Shown here one piece after another: positions 40,401-50,144 of a DNA stretch of 64,000 nucleotides. The DNA is taken from positions 2,302,550 through 2,366,549 of the forward strand of contig CAADRB010000020.1 of assembly GCA_900708905.1 (NCBI GenBank). Direction: 5' to 3'. Under the pieces are notes generated by a model, which was given only the letters and a program-made list of their open reading frames with translations, was not told where the DNA came from and made no database searches. Numbering within the stretch: position 1 is the first letter of the stretch; the number at the start of each line of letters is the position of its first letter. The position numbers and the translations under genes are program-made. The DNA comes from Hymenolepis diminuta (lineage: Eukaryota > Platyhelminthes > Cestoda > Cyclophyllidea > Hymenolepididae).

Positions 40401-40651
40401 CACATCATCTTCGAGCCAACATCCACATCTGACCTCCTCGGAACAATTTGAAGGTGGTTCCGCTGATTCAGGTCGAGGTGTGAGCGAGGATGAACCGCCT
40501 TCATCGCATGTCATCCACTGTAATGGTAGTACTGACTGTCTTCCACTCTCCAATACGTCTACTTTCTTCTGCCAGAACAATGGAAATCTCCATATACCTT
40601 CCACTTTCCTTCGAAACTGTGGTCTTCAAGAAGAAAGACTACCCTCCTCTG
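32991..40651 (+). CDS. Delta-type protocadherin (seven cadherin repeats), 5 exons, 3' end incomplete
   Basis: This is a single-pass adhesion/signalling receptor of the cadherin superfamily, made of exons 32991-34457, 35700-36113, 37886-38473, 38543-39127 and 40294-40651. The joined frame gives 1137 residues plus one base. Order: signal peptide 1-19; seven EC repeats whose calcium-binding linkers are DANDHVP 125, DVNDNLP 232, DINDFAP 350, DENEFEP 460, DENDNAP 585 and DVNDNAP 698, with EC7 ending near 823; transmembrane helix 839-862; stop-transfer RR; cytoplasmic tail with DSGRGVSEDE at 1076-1085. EC1 carries C85-x5-C91, the loop typical of protocadherin EC1. Seven ECs fit the delta-1 class. 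Introns 1-4 are all phase 0. Exon 5 ends in phase 1 at CTG|GTAAGT, so at least one more exon is needed. Family assignment is firm; orthology to a named protocadherin is not. Confidence 0.95.
34458..35699 (+). other. Intron 1 (1,242 bp) with a less AT-rich island
   Basis: GTAGGT...TTACAG|G. It contains a purine tract (GA-rich, 34573-34592) and an island at about 34740-34920 with an open + frame (34770-34919, 50 codons; ATG at 34809) bounded by TAA and TGA. It is not clearly flanked by good splice sites, so I do not include it in the gene. Confidence 0.85.
35700..36113 (+). CDS. Protocadherin exon 2: rest of EC5, start of EC6
   Basis: 138 codons, phase 0 at both ends (ATTACAG|GTT ... AAG|GTAAGT). 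It starts VIARDEDQS, carries the DENDNAP linker at residue 585 and ends in the EC6 motif DPDDGLNGK, which continues into exon 3 as VKYGL. It includes a Gly/Lys-rich insertion (about residues 561-572) in the EC5 core that is unlike the compact repeats around it. Confidence 0.95.
36114..37885 (+). other. Intron 2 (1,772 bp)
   Basis: GTAAGT...TTTTTAG. No coding frame. A box-B-like GGTTCGAATTC at about 36773 is an isolated tRNA-like T-loop without a matching acceptor stem. Confidence 0.9.
37886..38473 (+). CDS. Protocadherin exon 3: rest of EC6, EC7
   Basis: 196 codons, phase 0. It begins VKYGLQDVWD and carries LDREQTSEYTL and the DVNDNAP linker (698). EC7 follows with HDRDAGQNGKVRY and ends SDTWLT. 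The donor is ACA|GTAAAT, a weaker consensus. It was chosen because it leaves a 69-bp intron with a pyrimidine-rich acceptor and keeps the frame into the membrane-proximal segment. Without splicing the frame stops six codons later (38492-38494). Long antisense open frames over this exon (for example 37919-38320) are shadows of its composition. Confidence 0.93.
38474..38542 (+). other. Intron 3 (69 bp, very short)
   Basis: GTAAAT...TTTTTTTTCTTAATTTAG. It is T-rich with several in-frame stops. Its length contrasts strongly with the 1.2-1.8 kb neighbours. Confidence 0.88.
38543..39127 (+). CDS. Protocadherin exon 4: membrane-proximal segment, transmembrane helix, proximal tail
   Basis: 195 codons. 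IRVVGVSSGFF leads into the hydrophobic helix GLLVLLVLVTLIIAVSLIAA (839-858, continuing to 862), then RRQH and a Pro/Ser/Thr/Gly-rich tail. The tail has several Tyr (SYILPPTYPHSDYP) that could be phosphorylation or adaptor sites. The exon ends AAG TTC AGA CAG|GTCAGT in phase 0. Read-through would stop at 39146. Confidence 0.93.
39128..40293 (+). other. Intron 4 (1,166 bp) with an open frame and a perfect hairpin
   Basis: It holds a less AT-rich patch at 39240-39430 with an ATG frame of 60 codons (39245-39427), and a 17-bp perfect hairpin at 40030-40067. The acceptor used (CGAAAG|ACT) is preceded by a moderately T-rich tract. It is the only phase-0-compatible AG near the open frame. Confidence 0.75.
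40030..40067. repeat. Perfect 17-bp inverted repeat with 4-base loop
   Basis: The arm 40030-40046 (TTCGTGAATTTGAAGGG) is the exact reverse complement of 40051-40067, with loop CAAT. A partial direct copy of the arm start (TTCGTGAAATCCCT) lies just upstream at 40018-40030. Such a stem could be the core of a small transposon, a structured RNA element in the intron, or a recent palindromic duplication. Confidence 0.85.
40294..40651 (+). CDS. Protocadherin exon 5: cytoplasmic tail with DSGRGVSEDE
   Basis: 119 codons plus one base. The start is inferred at AG|ACT TCT GGG, keeping phase 0 from exon 4. An in-frame ATG at 40258 upstream of the acceptor would allow an alternative first exon but has no support. 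The tail is Ser/His/Gly-rich with DSGRGVSEDE at 1076-1085, a motif type seen in protocadherin cytoplasmic domains, then Cys-containing NGSTD and STFFC segments. It ends CCTCTG|GTAAGTGAT, an excellent donor in phase 1. If unspliced, the protein would end after GK at 40657-40659. Confidence 0.85.
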
Positions 40652-42401
40652 GTAAGTGATATATTATTCCTTAATTTATCTCTTCTATCTTTTCATAAAT
40701 TGTTAGCCTAATTTATCTCCCGGCAAACACACCAGTTGGCCACACCCATTTTTAATCGAAAGTCCATAAATAAGGTGCTTAATTAGCCGGCGAGAGAGGT
40801 GGAAAGAGATTATTTTCTGATCCATTGTTTTTCCATTTTAATTAATTTCCCCATATGTGCGTGCTGGAGTAGGTTTTTAACATATTCATTAGTCGGGCGT
40901 GAAAAGGGGACGGTGGAAATGTGAGCAGTTCTCATTAGGCCAAAATCTCTCACACACTTGGAGCCCATAAATATTGGGTTCTCTTCTCCCCCATCATCAG
41001 CTTGGCCTATGTTCTATGTTATATATATTTATATATATTCATTTTAACCTCACCTTGAAGTAGACCACCTTCCCCCCCTCACTTTACTGAATCCACCGTC
41101 CAGCCGAATTCGGCCAAGAGAGAGGTGTTTATATGATCACTGTCTGACTGCCCATAATGTCTGGCCAGCTCTCTCTTTGTCCAAGCAAGTTGATTAACTA
41201 CAAATTGACCTGTCGCCTAGATTCTTCTATCATGCCACTTTGGTCATGAATATGGATCAGATCGAGGACTATGTAAATTATTTATAATGTTAAAAAACAG
41301 AGATCTTTTCGAAATGCAGACGGTCATCTAAGCATCAAAATATTCGACATTTAAGCATTTAAAACAAAGGAATACGGAAAATTAAATGAATAATCAAACT
41401 AAAATATTTTTGAATTAGTTGCTTTTGATTCCAAACTTGTTTGGCATTTATGAAATATTAAAATGTGGGTGAATTATTTGCCATTCTTTCGAAAATTTCC
41501 CCTATTAGTGGAAGGATCGTTGCCCAAATTAATTGCAAAAAAGCTGCGAAGAACACGATCTTGTTCTCTAGCGAAATTTAAATGTGAAATTAAAGCCTAT
41601 CGAAAACATGAACAAAATTAAAATTGCATATTGGGGATTAAAAATGTTGCTGTGATACGTACCTTTCTGCTTTATTCTAATTCGATTGAATTTCATTTTT
41701 CTGTTTTCCGATTTTCTTTAGTGCTAATTTATACACACGGTACGGTTTTTCTTATTGTTTATTAAGCCAATTTTATCAAAAATCGTTGAAAATGAGGGAA
41801 TTGGATGAGGTATAAGTATACCTTTTACTATAGTACTTACTGAGGAAAGGGAAAGTGGAAGTTTCGTTCCTGGAATCAGGGATTTCAAGTTATACTGAGT
41901 TGCAGTTGGTGTCGCAGTTTTATAAGAGATCTAAAAGTATAATGCATACATCAAGAATAAAGCTGATTTGGTTTTATTTAGTGTAGTTGTTTTAGTCATA
42001 TCTATTTATTTTTCTAAATTTCCCGCTGCCAAAGCGCAGTCAAACAACTAAAAACTGTGGGAAAAAGTTTACGTAACTTTTCAGTTATAATTGAGCCAAG
42101 TAATTAATTCATCTCTTTTTCGGTTAGAAACACACGGTTCTCTCTCTACGTTTGGATTGGTAAAAACAACTATTTTGTATTCTCTAGATTATCTTACTTA
42201 TTCTGCTGTAAGCTTTTCAATCAGAGTAGCAACTGACCGCTTCTAGCAGCAATAATTTTGGCATTTAGGATGGTCATTTATCCATGTAAGCAAACTAAAT
42301 CCATTTCTTACTGCATTATATGAAAGTAGCAGATGCAATCACGCAGCCTTGTGTTTAAACCAATGATTAATGATTAGACTAAAGCGATAACTGTCTTTCT
42401 A

Positions 42402-42482
42402 TTTACTTTGTGTCTGAACAACCTCCGATTCCACCCTTACTGACGCCCGCGTATCTCTACCATCAGAGGGTCTTTCGTGCCA
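42402..42482 (-). pseudogene. Short coding-like minus-strand frame, unknown origin
   Basis: A 27-codon stop-to-stop frame reads on the minus strand with a hydrophilic, Arg/Ser/Val-rich composition (WHERPSDGRD...RVESEVVQ). It lies in a patch much less AT-rich than its flanks. Other frames of the same patch are also partly open, so the composition alone could explain it. I list it as a possible fragment of an old coding sequence or repeat. Confidence 0.2.
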
Positions 42483-42951
42483 CTAGCACGCCGATATTTC
42501 AGCAGAAATTAGTCCTTTTAATTACATTTTGCTCGAAGTAGATCGCTTTGAGACTATGCTTAATCGATAGGTACTATAGGTATTACCTAAAATATCGGCC
42601 TTTTCAGTTAGAAGATTAATAGATACATGAATTTGAATACTTGGTAACTGACTGGTCAGTGATTGTGGTGATAAATGGTTCAGTTGTGGGCCTACATTAT
42701 CATGGAGCGAATGTATAAATCCAATAATCAATAATCCAATTTCGTTAAAATGCACCGAAATATTCGGTTCGTTTGCCTAACATAAGGTTAAGATCGTTAT
42801 CAAACATCACAATAAGATCTCTAGAATATGCGAGATTCGTTTTTCTCGTAGGTCTTCAGCTGAACTCTAAATGTCACCACCTGTGCAAATGAATGACATA
42901 TTCTTACACCTGCGCAATACCTAAATCAATTAATGTGTCTTTTGTATCTCA

Positions 42952-43227
42952 CTTAAAATTTACAAGATAGTTAAATGGCTTGACTAGTAACTGATTTTTC
43001 TCACGAACAGGTGAATGTCTAGGCTGATTGCTCCATGTTTTACTGGTACACCCATCTAATCCGTCATCTGTGAGCTATCTATGGAAATAGCAGACGATGC
43101 CTCGCAGAAAGAGCCCCGCTTTTGTATACATGTCCTTCACCTTGAACTTCCATCCTCGAGCTACGTTGAGCTCTGCGTCGCGCTTCTTGTGTAAATCTCT
43201 CCCTACTTTAAAACAGTCCCTCTGGTC
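42952..43227 (-). pseudogene. Coding-like minus-strand frame broken by one stop, unknown
   Basis: On the minus strand from 43227 the frame is open for 50 codons, lysine/arginine-rich (HKKRDAELNVARGWKFK then VKDMYTKAGLFL). It meets a TAG at 43077-43075, then stays open in the same frame for 41 more codons to a TGA at 42951. Codon choice in the first part is GC-ending, unlike the surroundings. No good splice acceptor precedes it. Candidates are a retrocopy fragment, a transposon frame, or a non-coding GC patch. The + strand of the same patch also has open frames (for example after a TAG at 43088-43090). Confidence 0.25.
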
Positions 43228-43263
43228 CTAGCTGGCCTCCTCCCTGTCTCTTTTATCCTGAGC

Positions 43264-43287
43264 ATATATATATATATATATATATAT
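43264..43287. repeat. (TA)12 microsatellite
   Basis: An uninterrupted AT/TA tract immediately abuts the less AT-rich island at 43.08-43.26 kb. Confidence 0.95.
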
Positions 43288-43835
43288 TGTGTATGTATTT
43301 GAAAAAAAATAGAATACAAATAAGAAATGCTTTTTTAACTCTTTGTGCTTTCATTCTGAAATGGTGAAAGCACTTTCCAATATGTCCAAGCTACCTGTCA
43401 ATATAGGATACTCAAAATATATTTGAATGCATATGAAGGAATGCGGACAACAAACTATTGGGGTCAAGATGGAGTGTACTGAATATATTTATGCACGGTG
43501 TGGATTTGACGCAGACATACAAAATGAACTACAACACAACAAGGTTTGATCAAAGTGTATTTTTCATTTCTTCAAGAAACCAAGTTTTGTTAAGTACTTT
43601 TATTAACTATACCATAAGGTACAGTTCAGGTATCTAGATCCTCAATGTCTGGCTACAAGATAAGCCTCCTTTGAGACACGGCGATTTGAGTACGGTTTGG
43701 GAGAAGGTATACTGAAATGCTCTTATGACAAACATCCATTTTCTTTAGCGTCTTCGATTGACCAAAATTAATCAGTACATTTGGCTGTCTATTTCAATGA
43801 ATATGTACCGATAACATCAGTCTCTTGATTTCTAG

Positions 43836-43970
43836 CGTGACAGAATGAAGCTCTGCAGTCGTTTAGAAAATCTGTTCAATCAACCAATTGTAAAATTTCA
43901 TATAATCGATTTTCAACGTCATCGTCGAGCTAGTTCTTTGGATTTGGTTAAAATTGTAAAGCCTTGTCAG
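43836..43970 (+). CDS. Orphan candidate exon (phase 0 to phase 0)
   Basis: A 135-base segment is flanked by a good acceptor (TCTTGATTTCTAG|CGT) and a good donor (CAG|GTATGT). It is open in one frame for 45 codons: basic, starting RDRMKLCSRL, with QRHRRASSLDLVK near the middle, a plausible basic phosphorylation-type motif. Its phase 0 start cannot follow exon 5 of the protocadherin (phase 1) directly: in that frame the second codon is a stop. It is therefore either joined through an unseen exon, part of an alternative isoform, or part of another gene. I recognise no domain. Confidence 0.35.
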
Positions 43971-44574
43971 GTATGTCCATTTGCAGAATTAGAAAGATAT
44001 TTGTCCGGTCGAAGGACGTCTTAAATGCCATTCTTTATTTTTGACATTTTTCAAGAGAAATATCTCATAATTCCTTGAAAATTTTTGCACTTTAATAACT
44101 ATTTGAAAATTAGGACAACTTTGAAGGAATTGACAATAAGAGCAAACATTAATTCATATTTTGAATGATCTTGTATGCAATTCTATTGATTTGAATTGAC
44201 GTAAATTCACGCCCATCATGAAGAAGAATTTTTCGGTTTGATATAATTTTTTTGGGCTGGGCCTTACGCTTTAGGCCAAAACGAATGGTTAAAAGCTTGT
44301 TAGAAAACATTGAAGAATAAAGTAGTTATACAGACTGAAATCAGCAAATAACTCAGCAGATATCTGAATAAAAATTCAGGAGCTTCCATATCTCCATTTG
44401 AGTATCGTGAAAATTAATATAATATTTACCTTATTCCATATAAAAAGTCCACAAGAGAGATGCAATGCGAATATCTGCAATATTTAGGCAAATAGTTTAT
44501 AATAATATTTTATTTTGATGAATATTCTATCAATTTACAAATAAACATAGACCTAAGAAATTTGGTTTCGAAGG

Positions 44575-44760
44575 ACGTGCTAAGTTATCGGCACACAAAA
44601 AAGTCAAGCGGAAGGAAGTTCCTTGAGTGCAAAGATGGTGAGGGATCAGTAAAGAAGTATATGCCCTGATCGATGCAATGATGGACAAGATTTGACGCAC
44701 ACAATTCAAAACCACAGTTTCTTTAGTGAAGTTCTGAGCGGCTTAGGAATCTACAGGCAG
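44575..44760 (+). repeat. Dispersed repeat family B, copy 2
   Basis: This matches 14028-14219 island by island. Stops interrupt all three forward frames. It lies 1 kb upstream of the Gypsy pol remnant, but I could not show that it belongs to that element. Confidence 0.6.
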
Positions 44761-45200
44761 ATACTAATCCATGTATAAAATTTTAATTAAAGTCACGTGT
44801 TATTTGCGTTCTCATCGTGTTCTTATTTTTAAAAACTCAAACAGTTAATAAGTCCTTTATTTTGAAAAAGTGAATTACTTTTTAATCACCCATTTTAATA
44901 AATAAACTAGCCGATATAACGAACAGTAATATTTTGACAAATCATTTACCCATCCCAATATTTTTTACTGGATACCCAAAGGCCACTCAAGATAAGATAA
45001 TGAGATATGGATGTACTGAATGGAAGATAACACATTCTGTCGCGACTAAGATGGTCATTGCGTTTAATTCTTATGAAGTTGAAGCAGAAGCAATTTCAAA
45101 ATGAGTTAAAATACAAACATTTCTACAAAGAATTTCAAAAAACAGAAAATTCCCAAGCTTTAAGATAAGAATTAATGGAGGGTAACCTGAAGCAACTCTT

Positions 45201-45443
45201 ATGAGGAAATCATATTTCACGACGCTCCCGTTGAAAAAAATTGTCAGTCGTGCTAGCCAGTTGCATTACTTAGTGTGCACTGATGAGTGTCGTGGCCATG
45301 CATGGACCGCTAAATCACTGAACTCAAAGAAAGACAAGAGTTTGTTTGGTCCACCTAGACAAAAAGCTATTTCTAAGATACGGTTTTCGCATATGGGGTA
45401 CAAGGAATTCAATCAATATTTACCAAGGGGATTTCAATCTTGA
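45201..45443 (+). other. 80-codon open frame, unknown, possibly retroelement-derived
   Basis: An ATG at 45201 opens a basic, Ser/Lys-rich frame with CTDEC and GHAW in its middle and FGPPRQKAISK later. It is less AT-rich than its flanks and lies 400 bases upstream of a Gypsy pol 3' end on the same strand. I could not match it to protease, RT, RNase H or integrase motifs. A 12-base string at about 45279-45290 (GTGCACTGATGA) also equals the start of the SINE head at 12.7 kb, which may be coincidence. Confidence 0.2.
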
Positions 45444-45784
45444 AAGCATGACACCTAGATAGTTCTTATTGCTGTCAGAGCCTCTTATTCATAAAATTCT
45501 TCACTGCCTCCGAATTTTCGAGGTTTTGGCAGGAGCTTAGATTTTAAAGCAAGTAGGTGAAAATCGCTGTAAATATAGATTTTAAAAGCACTTTCTCGAT
45601 CTCATTCAGTTTAAATTCTTCTGATTGTGGAAGAAAAGGTGCAATCAAATTCCTTAGGTTTAAAAGAAGTGTTGGCTGCACTTCCATCCTCAAAGTTGGA
45701 GTCGTTTTATGATAAAATATTAGGAATATTTTACTCTCAATGACCAAATTATCAAAATCATACCGGCTTGCATAATTTAATATT

Positions 45785-46020
45785 GTAGAGATCGCATAGA
45801 ATCAATTCGTGTAGTAAGTAGCATAAATAAGAATGATAACAAGTTTCAAAATGGCAGAGAATCTGTTGTTTCTATGGCTCGCGTGAAACCTGCTTACCTC
45901 GACAAACTAGTAACTAAAAGCATTACCTCTGTGTTTCATTCAAATCCTCCAGATAAAGAAACAGAAAAACCAATACTAGTTTCTCGTAGTGGAAGACATG
46001 TACGTTTCCCAGATTGTTAA
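45785..46020 (+). pseudogene. Gypsy-type LTR retrotransposon pol 3' end (integrase C-terminus) fragment
   Basis: The frame ending at the TAA 46018-46020 reads IRVVSS...NGRESVVSMARVKPAYLDK, then after a linker SRSGRHVRFPDC-stop. In Gypsy/Ty3 Pol proteins the integrase C-terminal module has the form YRV..R..K.F.....NG...TVS.DR(L/V)KPA(Y/F), and many end in RSGR.V.FP. Order, spacing and the terminal position all fit. Upstream integrase, RNase H and RT are not recognisable and no flanking LTRs were identified, so this is an isolated or heavily eroded 3' piece. Confidence 0.7.
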
Positions 46021-46913
46021 AAAGTTTGAAAACAATTACTCCTCTGTTTCTCTTCAGATTCCTTCCGTTTCCTCAGCCACTTCCTACAGCCTTCCGAAGA
46101 GTATGACCCTTGGTTTGAACAGAACAATTACAATGAACCAATTCATAGCCAGACATTTTGTCGCCCTTACGTACTACAAGGCTGGAAGGAGGCTGAAGGA
46201 TGAATTCCTTCGCCTCTGAAATATTAGTCGCTAATCCCCAAACCTTACCATTAGTCATACGCTAACCGCAACAATATCTAGGAAAAAGTGAAATACCATA
46301 TGGCCATAACAACGAAAAAGCTTAACAACTTATCAAGAAATGCAGCACATCCGTCAAGACCTCTTTGATAATCGGACAAAGAAACTTGTAATTTAACGGA
46401 AAAACCTTTAACTATTTCAAAAAATAATCATCGGAAGTCGATTGATCTAAACAGCAAAGAATTGTTTTAATTGAGGCATTGTTCCAAAAATTAACTTTGA
46501 ATTTGAAAAAATCAGTTTTAAATACAATATTACGAATTAATTTAATAAAAAAATCAATTCAGATTATTATTGTGGTTAAAATTGAGGAGACTTGAAAAAT
46601 TCTGACCTAATCAACTTTGATCGCATTTTTTGAGTTAACTTTTTCTATTTAATTTTTCTCTAAATTTCAAGTAGATGGGATTGATACTTCTCCTGTTTAT
46701 TCAGCCATGAAATTTGACTCTCACCGCACTTGTAACGAAATGAATTAAAAATAAAAATTGATGGAGAGTAATAAATTATAGTCAAAAGCATTTTTAATCA
46801 AAAAGACTGATTTATGTAATAAATAATATGAGGTTTAACTAATTAAATGCCTGCGGCAAGCAGAGCAGAAATATTTTTTTGACATGAATGTCCTTGAATG
46901 ATATCCAACAAAT

Positions 46914-46947
46914 TGTGTGTGTGTTTGGGGGAAGGGGGAGGAGGAGG
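46914..46947 (+). repeat. TG repeat followed by G-rich tract
   Basis: (TG)5 is followed by a run of G5, G5, G2, G2 and G3 blocks separated by one or two A/GA bases. It is a candidate for two-tier G-quadruplex formation on the + strand. Confidence 0.6.
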
Positions 46948-47507
46948 GACAGATCGTGTTTTTGAGAAACGCTTTCGATTAATATTTAAAAATTCATCTC
47001 CTTTATCTATTCTAATTTAACTTGTTTTATTATTATTACGGACAAAAAAGAACTAAATTTCTCTTAAAAAGCTATTTACTCTGGAGAAAATGGGATAGAA
47101 TGAAATGATAAACTCTAATTGAACGAAATCGATTCCATGTGGATAAAGAGTTGTATAGACTTCTGGCAAACAAAGCTTAAAAGCATCGGTTTTTTAGTCT
47201 AGGGTTGTCTCTAAATATCTTATCAGCCAATACGCGAATGCACATCACTCATGGCAGCCTGACAGTATGGGCACTAACATTATAACATTAATAATACGAA
47301 GTGTGTAATCTTTATTGAATCAGTAAATATGTTGGAGTAACCGCACTTCTATCTTTCACTCATTCTTCAAACCTGAGTCAACTGTAGCCTCGCGATATCT
47401 ACTGAGCACATAGACCGGTATCAGCGGAGACTAGAATAACCCAGTATACAACAGGGCCGGAATGGTCTTCATTAGAATTTCAACATCAAATTAGAGTTTG
47501 AAGATTT

Positions 47508-47534
47508 TAATTTATTAATTTAATTAATTAATTT
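47508..47534. repeat. AATT tetranucleotide-like tract
   Basis: Consecutive TTAATTAATT units within an otherwise AT-rich stretch. Confidence 0.6.
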
Positions 47535-49903
47535 TAATCCAAATGCAATGATTTATAATGTGCTGAAATTCTGATCTTTGGCCATTTTTCTTTAAAATCT
47601 TCTAAGCTTGAAACATTTATGAGCTCTAGTTGAGATAAGGCTTAGTTTTAAAGACTGCCCGATAAAAATAACTATACTAAAAAGGAGTAATTTCTCTCAG
47701 TCGCATTTTTTATTAACTATTTCACGAACAGATTATTTACTTATTTATTTATTATGAATCATAGTCATGGATCTGATGACTATTTTGGGCTATAAAATAT
47801 GATATAATAACTAATTAGCCCGCTGAACCTTTACTTACATCTACCGGTCAGTAAACTCTGAATCTCACAAAGTGAGTTCACCCAAGAACTAAGAGGTTAA
47901 TTATTGATTTTTGAACTTGGAGGCATTTGAACATGGCATAATGGATTATACGTGCTTTGAAAAATGGGACGAATAAATGTATTCCAAATTTAAACAAAGT
48001 AAGACCCATTTACCCCTATTTTATAATCTACTTCTTATTGACTCTCCATCACCTTTATACTCACTTAATATCGTTACTTCCTACCCTATTTATATGCTTT
48101 TTTATGATTTAAAAGGTAAATTTTTTAACACTGCCATGATTAGTAAAAAAATGTATAGCTTAAAAGAACCTCATTTTAATTAATGAAAACTGAATTAGGA
48201 GAGAAATTTTTCCTTTTTAAAAAGATATATATGCACTTAGATAAGACCAACTTGAAATAATTCACACCTTTGATCTGAATATATTTCTCACGAAAAATAC
48301 AAATTACAGGCATGCATTTGGCTAGCTTCGATAAACTAAAACAAACATTTTGGTGGTATTTTTCTTCAAAGCCCTGCCGATCGTGTCGTACCGCAAATGA
48401 TCTGTTATCGACTTTGAAGCATTTAAATGTGATTAGCATGCCAAAAATTTAAACCATTTTGCCAAAAATGGAACTTCGACCAAGCAGAGTGACAGAAAAT
48501 ATTTAGTTTCAAGGGATTCTTGGAATTTAACTGCATATTGTAGTTAAACGCACGTTCATTTGAAATCTCTCAACTTTGATCTTGCTTGAATAAAAAGAAT
48601 ATAATACCCATGGTAATGCAAAAAAACGTTCTACAATTCTTATTCATTGGATGACATATGAACGCGTGAAGTGGTAAAATGGTTTACTAAGATACGGAAT
48701 AGATGGAGTATGCAATGAGGTCAAAATATCAAGAGTCTTAATTTAAATTTTAGATAAATTTGAACGTCCAATTTTCTCAATAAAGGTAATATTCGCTTTA
48801 TAATATCCAAGTGCAACATAATTCAGTTGTCATTATTTCTGCATGGGTTCATGCCTGCGGTATCTGGGCTATCAGCGTTGGACTACATGACAAATTCCCG
48901 TTAGAACACGGCAAGTTGTAAACCGGTTAAACCGAATGATGGATCATGACAACCTGATTCATTTTCAATTCTTTTACAACCGTTTGATGTGACTAGCAAA
49001 GACTCTCTAAACATAGTAAAGCTTACCATCAAAAACAACGAAAGTAGAGAACGTTTTAAATTCCTCTGTCTATGCCTCTACTAACGTTTTACCATAACCA
49101 CTTGTCTGTACAATATTTGAAGTGAAATATTTAACTTTTTCAACAGAATTAAATGTCAAAGTAAAATTCAGACACAAATTCTCGTTTTACCCGAGAATGC
49201 TTTATTAAATGTTCCTGTTCTTGTTCAAATTTGCCGGAACACGTCTTGAATACGTAGTTAAAATAAAACACATAGAAAGCAAAAAACTTCTTTTATTTTG
49301 AGGATAAGTGTGGAAAAGAAATTGCTTTGATATCACTCAAATTCTGCTTTCAGGTTACAATAAATTCATGGTATGAATCAGGTAGAAAATTTCTCGTTGA
49401 TAGGCAAATAGTGGTCATTTTATAATATGCAAATGATTTCGTATCGATTAAATCTCTTACCAAAGTCTTTTTACGTGGTGATAATGCGGAACATCATTTG
49501 GAAAGGGGATAGCCATGATTTTCACTTTCAGTCACGTGCTATGATATTAACTTTTGATCCTTTTTCAATATTCATTTACGTGCCTGAATAACTTACTCTT
49601 ACATATATATGCATTCATTGTTATTACCGAGTCCATGCTGGTCGATGCACTTCGGTTATCCATGCCATTGTAATCTCTTACTGTTGTTAAGTGAAGCGTT
49701 TATGCACTTTCGCAATATTCGACTGTAAATATATTCGATATGATGTATTATATTCTTATAGCATTCTGCCTCATTCATGTGCTTAAAATTTCCATAGAGT
49801 TCCTTCAGGTTTTTCAGGTTATATTAAGTAAACTAGGATCTAGCGCTTTTATTACGTCAGGTTGTCCCGACTACTCAGATCTCAGAAAGCACCAGGAGGA
49901 AGT

Positions 49904-50144
49904 CTGGCATCTCAAATGACGATTCATCTATTAAGAAACTAAATCTCTTATACAGGAAAAGACGTATGATAAATGATTTGTTGCCTGGATAGCCAATAAA
50001 TAAAGCGACAATTATTTTCGTGGTGATCCTACCTGTTCAGGTGGAGTGTCAAAATCCAATGATCGATAATCCAGTGCATGAGAGTTGAAGCTTATAAGTT
50101 TCTTTCGACTGTATTGAAAATATTCTATTAAGCTTTCTAGCGAT
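49904..50144 (+). repeat. Dispersed repeat family C, copy 1
   Basis: This pairs with 58004-58275. Shared islands in order are GACGT..GAT, CCTG..AGCCAATAA, AGCGA, TGGTGA, ATAATCCA(A/G)TGCA, AAGCTT.T.AGTTT, CTTTCGA, GAAAATATTC and TTTCTA. Divergence is substantial, so the duplication is old. There is no coding frame. Confidence 0.65.

Larger units (their letters stand above)
40652..43835 (+). other. Presumed start of the long intron after exon 5
   Basis: Begins GTAAGT. About 40700-41110 is less AT-rich and carries repeated homeodomain-like TTAATTA and CCATAAATA strings. From 42.4 to 43.26 kb there are coding-like minus-strand frames (listed separately) next to a (TA)12 tract at 43264-43287. 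No further protocadherin exon was recognised here. Confidence 0.55.
46021..49903. other. Intronic/intergenic, no gene seen
   Basis: AT-rich with simple repeats only. The frames at 47977-48183 and 48176-48439 are composition-driven. Confidence 0.4.

Noticed and set aside
42411..42540. + strand Pro-rich frame (EQPPIPPLLTPAYLYHQ) as a missing protocadherin tail exon
   Set aside because: No AG acceptor gives the required phase 1 in this frame, and no good donor follows.
43091..43195. + strand phase-1 candidate exon after TAG at 43088-43090 linking exon 5 to 43836
   Set aside because: The phase works only with a poor donor (CTT|GTGTAA), the acceptor lacks a pyrimidine tract, and the minus strand of the patch is more coding-like.
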